64,000 nucleotides of DNA. Origin: Clytia hemisphaerica. Its lineage: Eukaryota; Cnidaria; Hydrozoa; Leptothecata; Clytiidae. The stretch spans positions 1-64,000 of the forward strand of contig CACVBU010001362.1 of assembly GCA_902728285.1 (NCBI GenBank). Direction: 5' to 3'. The notes under the pieces were generated by a model that saw only the letters and a list, made by a program, of their open reading frames with translations, was not told the DNA's origin and searched no databases. Below, in pieces: positions 58,478 through 64,000 of the stretch. The position numbers and the translations under genes were made by a program. Position 1 is the stretch's first letter, and each line of letters begins with the position of its first letter.

Positions 58478-60750
58478 CTTTCCTATGCTCTTTATTGTTA
58501 TAATCTAGAACGAAAAAAGGTTTTTTAAGTTGATGTCAGTTCCGCAAGTTTCATAATTCTGCAGCGCTGCAATATTCAGTAAAGTTGCGTTTTTTCGCAA
58601 CGCTTCAACCGGGATGCGCTACATGATGGTTTGATATTCTGTGGATAAATGAAAGCTCGAACAAAAAATAGGTTTTCCACGACATGATACATATGTTATT
58701 TTCATAACCTTTCACCTTTTCTTTGTCTTTATAGAATACAAAGGATGAAATCAATAAGTAGTGCCACGTATAGATTTATGATTATATGTTTAGTTTAGAG
58801 AGTTTTTGAAAACAGGCCACGTCAGTTTCTCAAGATATCTAACTTCAATTTTAAAGCTTTGGTATCGTCCGTTTGTTCTAAACTATACTGCTACTTTTTT
58901 CCGTAAACCGCCATGATGGCTATAAAATCTGCGCATATATAATTTCCCCGCGTTTACTCTAGCGTTTACTTATCTCTCTAACGGACGATAGCATCGTTTA
59001 AAATGGAAGGGCAAATTTATCCTTGAGAAATTAAAGCTTCCTTGTTTGAATAGATTCCTTGGGAACTTGCCCAATAATCTCTTTTTTGTCCATTCTAGTA
59101 AAAAAGATTTCCGTTCTTGCAAGTGTTAGTTACAATATCAAAAACTATGGGCTCCTTTTAAATGGTCACAGTCTGCCTTTTTCATGTTGAGGTTTTAATC
59201 CAATGCGTAAAATCTAGCAAACCAGTTGACAAACACGCCTCATAAACCAAACATAAGTTTCAGTACAAGTAACCACCATATCTCAAGCTTAACCAAAGCA
59301 AAAATACTTATAAAAGTTTTGCCTTAGCAAATACGCCTTTTATCATGATTTTCGCATCCGTATACGTGAAATAACATAAAAATCAATATTCTCCTGAAAT
59401 AACACACAACACTTCCCAAAGTAAACCGCAGTGCCTATCAAAATAACCCAGGAATAAAAAACAATAGATTGCTTAAACGTAAATCAATATGGGATGTAGA
59501 AATGGGTAAAACTATTGAAATTCAAGCTCGAAGGAGTAGAGGTGAAACTTTAACCCTTCTCAGGCAAGAGAAATCGAAGCACCTTATTTCCCATCTAAAA
59601 CGCGCATAATAGAATCAGAATATCAGATATACCAATACAGATTAAAGGCTACTTACTTCCTTTTTATGCATAAACAAGAGCCGCAAAGATGCGGATAAAT
59701 ATTTCCTTTACAAATGTTAAAATAATAATTGATATCCTCAAAAGATTTCAAAGTGCTTTACATCTCAGATAACATCAAGCAACACAAGTCCCTAAGAATT
59801 TCAAAATTCCATTTATGTTATTGCCAGTATTTATTTATTCATAAGATGACTGTAGGTTCAAAGTAGAGTAGAGCCAAGTAGAGTGTTGCTGAACACATCA
59901 AAAGACCTGATTATATAATTATTATTTTAAGCGCTGATTTCCAGAAATATCATATAGCCAAAAAGGGCAAATATTTAAAATGAAAGAATGACAAAAAGGA
60001 GAATATTTCACGCAGTAAGAAAACCAAAGAAAATTTTATATATTTTCAAAATAATGAGATGAAATATTTTGCATTATACTTTCATATATATAAAATATTG
60101 TAAAAAAATATAAAAATTTATAGTAACTTTTGGAGTTTTTTGAAATAATGTACGTGCTAAAAAGTAAAAATCTTTCAAAACAGGGAAACAATTTCATATT
60201 TTCCGACAGAATGCAAAAAAAAAAAAATCTCATTTTTATATACTGGGAAACATTTCATAATCTGAAAGAATGTCGATAGGAAAAAATTCCCCTAACATAA
60301 GCCATTTTGTGATTTCCGAAAGCATGCTGCAAGAGCAAAACATGTCACATACTTGGAAACAATCAAAATTTTCAAAAAAATGTCAGCAAATAAAATAAAT
60401 TGTTATGCCAGGAAATCACTTGAGTTTTCTTCATTTTTTAAATGCATGTGGAAGAAAATGTAAAAATCACGACAAAAGTTTTCCACGTTTTAAATATGCA
60501 TACCGTCAACTGCTTTAACTTGGGACGATTGGTCAAAACATGGGACTGTTTGATATCTGGTCTGTATTTTCACTAACTTGTTAAATCTCTTTGACAACAA
60601 ATTTGATTTGATAACTCCACCAAGTTTATCAATCATACTTCCTTTCATAACATGTCACGATGTCCTAGCTTAATTTGGTAGAAAAGCTTGATCAATTCAT
60701 GAGAGTAATTGGTATGAAATTGAGTTGCTTTGAAATAGAGAAGTATGCTT
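58478..60750. other. Gene-free stretch; METTL27 promoter side
   Basis: This lies upstream of METTL27. No TATA-type signal is convincing. From about 59980 to 60480 there are loose repeats of GAAAGAATG and GGGAAACAATTTCATA at irregular spacing, possibly a decayed tandem. No coding region was seen. Confidence 0.4.
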
Positions 60751-60859
60751 CGATTTCACCGAGGTCGGACGTGCTCTGATTTGCTAATGTAAACTTACAT
60801 CTAGAAGAGTCAAATTCTATCTTGATCTTACATTTTGATTACATCTTTACATCTTCACA

Positions 60860-61636
60860 ATGGCTAGAGGAGGCAGAGGCAGGAAAAAACAATCCTCCTC
60901 AACAGAATCTGAGGAAGTCTTTGAACAATCGTCCATCACACTGGAAATTTTATCTAACGAGATTACTAAGCTGAAAGAAGAGCTTACGGCACATCTCACA
61001 ACAAAGATATCCGAAGCTACAGATGATATTATAAAACAACTTAAAAATGAAAATCTAACGCTCAAATCTGAACTTCAGAACACCCAAAAAAGGGTTGTAA
61101 AATTGGAAACTGAATTGAATAATATAAATCAATATAACAGACGTAACAATATCGAAGTTTGTGGTATTCCCAAGGAGGACGAGGAAGACTTAGAATCAAA
61201 AGTAATAGGTATTGCAGACACCCTTGGAATCGAAATTAACAAGTACGACATCGAAGCCTGCCATCGTTTGAAAAAGAATAAAAAAGAAAAGACACCAAGG
61301 ACTATCGTGAGATTTGTAAACCGTAAGTTATGTGACCTTCTACATCAGAGAAAGAAAAATCTGAGTAAAATTGAAACGAAAGGAAAGCTTTCACAACTGG
61401 GTATTGATGATAAAATCTTCATAAATTGTAACTTAGCTCCCTATTCTAAATTCTTGTGGAGTCAGTGTAAGAAACTTTATGTTGGAAATCTCATCGACAG
61501 ATTCTGGGTGTATAATGGTACAATTTTTATTTCTACTAAAGAAAATGGAGTAGATGTCAACACAAAGATCGAACACTTAGAGGAATTACAGTCAATATTC
61601 CAAGGTTTTGATTTTAAAACAACTGTAACTTCTTAA
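60860..61636 (+). CDS. LINE ORF1 protein (coiled coil plus RRM-like)
   Basis: An intact 258-codon ORF. A basic start (MARGGRGRKK) leads into a coiled coil (~25-105) with heptad Leu/Ile. Next is an RRM-like Transposase_22-type domain with NNIEVCGIPKEDEEDL, IEACHRLKK and PRTIVRFVNRKLCDLL (to ~190) and a short C-terminal domain. L1-like ORF1 proteins of this type form trimers that coat LINE RNA as chaperones. ORF2 of the same LINE starts 284 bases downstream, after a T-rich spacer. Confidence 0.85.
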   Translation: MARGGRGRKKQSSSTESEEVFEQSSITLEILSNEITKLKEELTAHLTTKISEATDDIIKQLKNENLTLKSELQNTQKRVVKLETELNNINQYNRRNNIEVCGIPKEDEEDLESKVIGIADTLGIEINKYDIEACHRLKKNKKEKTPRTIVRFVNRKLCDLLHQRKKNLSKIETKGKLSQLGIDDKIFINCNLAPYSKFLWSQCKKLYVGNLIDRFWVYNGTIFISTKENGVDVNTKIEHLEELQSIFQGFDFKTTVTS

Positions 61637-61920
61637 TTCGGTCGCTACGGCGGCACTCCCTTTTTTTTTTTTTTTTTTGTTTTGTCTTTCCTAGCGTGCT
61701 GTGATTACCCATTTTAGTCTGAACAGCAACTCGGGTTGTTTTGTTTTGATTTTTTTCGGTTCCGTTAGTTTTTTTCTCTTCTCTCTTTCTACATTGAATT
61801 TCAAGATGGCAGAATAAATGCGGGTTCGCACATGCATTTTGAATTCAATTTTGACCTGGTGTTTGTGTTTATTTTTCTTCGCGTTTTTGACTCCTTTGAA
61901 GACCAGTAAGTTTTTACATT

Positions 61921-62991
61921 ATGCCTACAAAATTCCCTTGCTCAGTGTGCTCTAAATCAGTTAATGAAGGTAACTCTATTTTTTGTGATTCCTGTGATCT
62001 CTGGACTCACCTCAAATGCTCTGGTTTATCTCTTGCTGAATTCCATTCTCTATCAAACAGTACTAAAAACTGGTACTGTCCTAAATGCCTTCTTGGCGCA
62101 CTCCCTTTCAAACCAGAACTTCAATCTTCCCCCTCTGGTACCTTGAACCCTAAACTCATTAATATTGCTCGTAATCTCAGCTTAATTTCTGATCACTGTC
62201 AAAATAATTGCCTTGACATCGACAATCTGACAGCGGCCAACTGTAAGTACTACAAAACCTCTGACTTTCAAAAACTTATTCGTGAAAACAGTCCCTTTTC
62301 TTTTTCTTCTATGCACCTGAATATTGCCTCTCTTGCTTTGCACTTGGACGACTTAACTACTCTTCTCTCTCAACTCAACTATAACTTTGACGTGATGGCT
62401 ATTACTGAGACTCGTTTTTTGAAAGACAAAACACCTTCTTTTAATTTTAATCTTGAAAACTTCCAAGAACCAATTTATACTCCTACTGAGGCTTCAGTTG
62501 GTGGCACTATGTTATACATATCAAAAAATCTATCTTACGAACCTCGTAAAGACCTTGACTCTATACTTTATAGTCCAACTCTTCTTGAGTCTACTTTTGC
62601 CGAAATCTCTCTTCCAAATTCTACTAATACTATTGTTGGATCAATTTACAAACACCCACTTCTTTCTCTCGATGACTTTAACAAACTCCTGGAACCTCTT
62701 TTAAATAAAATCGACAAAGAAAACAAACAAATTCTTCTTCTTGGTGACTTCAATATTAACCTCTTGAACGCATCGTCTGACCATAACATTTTATCTTACC
62801 TGAATAACCTTGGCTCACACTTTCTTATACCTAATATTTTTCTTCCTACTCGTATTACTGACCATTCTATGACACTTATTGACAACATCTTTTCTTTCAA
62901 TTCATTTCCGAGAAAACTAGCTTCTCTGGAAATTTGCTTTACTCCATCTCTGATCACCTTCCCCAATTCTACCTTGTTGTGGTTCTTCTAA
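61921..62991 (+). CDS. LINE ORF2 N-terminal part: PHD finger plus endonuclease
   Basis: Residues ~6-56 form a PHD finger: CSVC, FCDSC, LWTHLKC and WYCPKC give the Cys4-His-Cys3 zinc pattern. An EEP endonuclease follows: LNIASL, AITETRF (catalytic Glu) and LLGDFNINLL (Asp/Asn). The reading frame breaks near 62925. The expected continuation, ending SISDHLPQF, is in the next frame, so the stop at 62991 is artificial to the protein. The PHD finger may bind chromatin and steer insertion; that is an inference. Confidence 0.85.
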   Translation: MPTKFPCSVCSKSVNEGNSIFCDSCDLWTHLKCSGLSLAEFHSLSNSTKNWYCPKCLLGALPFKPELQSSPSGTLNPKLINIARNLSLISDHCQNNCLDIDNLTAANCKYYKTSDFQKLIRENSPFSFSSMHLNIASLALHLDDLTTLLSQLNYNFDVMAITETRFLKDKTPSFNFNLENFQEPIYTPTEASVGGTMLYISKNLSYEPRKDLDSILYSPTLLESTFAEISLPNSTNTIVGSIYKHPLLSLDDFNKLLEPLLNKIDKENKQILLLGDFNINLLNASSDHNILSYLNNLGSHFLIPNIFLPTRITDHSMTLIDNIFSFNSFPRKLASLEICFTPSLITFPNSTLLWFF

Positions 62992-63540
62992 TATCAAAAA
63001 GCCTGGTAAAAACTTTCAGGAAAGACTGGAAGAATTTTGACCAACAAAATTTTATTCTAGATTTTCTTGATATTGATTGGCAAACAAATTTATATCACAT
63101 GACAGATGTTGATCAAGCTTTCCAAAATTTTTATGATTTAGTTAAAAAACTTATCGATCAACATGTTCCAACTGTTACCGTGACAAAGCGCCAACAAAAG
63201 ACCAGAGCAAAACCATGGATTACCCCTGGAATAATTAAATCTATCTCGCAACGCCAATTTTACTCCAGAAAATACATCAAAACGAAAGACCCAATTATGA
63301 AATCTTTTTATTATCAACGCTACAAAACTTACAAAAACCTTATAGTTACTCTTACACGTAAGAGTAAAAATAATCATTACTCTCATTATTTCTCTGTCCA
63401 TGCTACTAATATTCTTAAAGTTTGGGAAGGCATAAGAGAGATCATTGGTTCAAACTCTAAAATCTTCTCCCTCCTCGTTCGTGTTGATGGTCTTCTCACA
63501 TCTGATCCAAAAGTTGTTGCCAATGGCTTCAATCACTTCT
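62926..63540 (+). CDS. LINE ORF2 middle part (endonuclease end to RT start)
   Basis: After the frameshift near 62925 this frame carries the endonuclease end (SISDHLPQF) and the basic linker to the reverse transcriptase (KPWITPGIIKSISQRQ, FYSRKYIK). A second frameshift near 63540 moves the reading frame again. The listed ORF runs to 63671, but its last ~40 codons are out of register. Confidence 0.7.
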
Positions 63541-64000
63541 TTTACATCCATTGGCAGATACTGTTCGCTCCAACATTGGTCCAACCAACCGTCATTTTTC
63601 CCATTTTCTTAAGAACCGCATCAGAAATTCTATATTTCTTGACCGTGTCAACCCAGCTGAAGTCTTGTTAATTATTAATTCCCTTTCTCTAAATGAATCA
63701 TCTGGTCCTAATAGTATCCCCCCAAAACTCCTCCGCCTTCTAAAATTTGATCTTTCTGGACCACTATCCTTTCTTTTTAACCTTTCTTTTGAATCTGGTT
63801 CTTTCCCCACAATGCTTAAACTTTGCAAAGTAATTCCCGTTTTCAAAAACAAAGGCTCCCCTCTTGAAATCTCCAACTACCGCCCGATTTCTTTACTTTC
63901 CAACATTGAAAAAATTCTTGAAAAACTTATGTATTCTCGTATTATTACTTTTCTAGATTCTCATCGTGTATTTTTTGAACGCCAATTTGGTTTTCGGAGA
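63540..64000 (+). CDS. LINE ORF2 reverse transcriptase, 5' part (runs off window)
   Basis: In this frame the start of the RT domain is readable: SSGPNSIPPKLL, FPTMLKLCKVIPVFKNKG, NYRPISLLSN and FERQFGF. The catalytic YADD region lies beyond 64000. The family is jockey/CR1-type. With two single-base breaks in otherwise clean sequence, this is a recent copy or one with assembly errors. Confidence 0.8.

Noticed and set aside
59980..60480. Tandem repeat of GAAAGAATG-type motifs
   Set aside because: The spacing is too irregular and the identity too low to define a unit by eye; noted only in the gene-free entry.

Overview
The window is AT-rich DNA from an invertebrate animal. The evidence is spliced protein genes with GT-AG introns, a BEL/Pao LTR retrotransposon, jockey/CR1-type LINEs, tRNA-derived SINEs and a dense load of short palindromic DNA elements. 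Gene content (Spindly, a METTL27-type methyltransferase, an otopetrin-like channel) fits many metazoans. A cnidarian or other early-branching marine invertebrate is my guess; I cannot fix the species. Scattered N bases and homopolymer-type irregularities suggest a draft assembly.

Layout. 1-7232: a minus-strand BEL/Pao element with two near-identical LTRs and a frameshifted gag-pol. 7233-13640: gene-free, with several inverted-repeat elements. 13764-22020: an unusual ~8.2 kb structure. Two arrays of one 17-bp satellite lie in opposite orientation around a ~3.4 kb unique core. The core holds a broken PIF1-like helicase, a CpG-rich block and Cys-rich coding remnants. 22375-31800: nested foldback elements, a SINE and a 5'-truncated LINE. 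31850-35706: a decayed LINE split by a 604-bp TA-flanked palindromic element. 35707-39640: gene-free, with one ~180-bp tandem duplication.

39650-47210 (+): a ten-exon Spindly (SPDL1) gene of about 735 codons, with the CC1 box, the Spindly motif and a C-terminal CAAX box. 47211-53140: repeats, including a near-perfect 700-bp palindrome, a TIR element built of ~450-480-bp tandem units, a tRNA-derived SINE and two clear MITEs. 53186-55882 (+): a two-exon otopetrin-like membrane protein with a MITE at its promoter, nested MITEs in its intron and a palindromic repeat at its stop codon. 57749-58477 (-): a single-exon METTL27-like methyltransferase. 60860-64000 (+): a LINE with a coiled-coil/RRM ORF1 and a PHD-endonuclease-RT ORF2 that runs off the window.

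The three host genes do unrelated jobs: kinetochore dynein recruitment, membrane ion transport and small-protein methyl transfer. Nothing suggests co-regulation. Most of the window's information lies in layered mobile elements, and several insertions can be ordered in time from nesting and target-site duplications.
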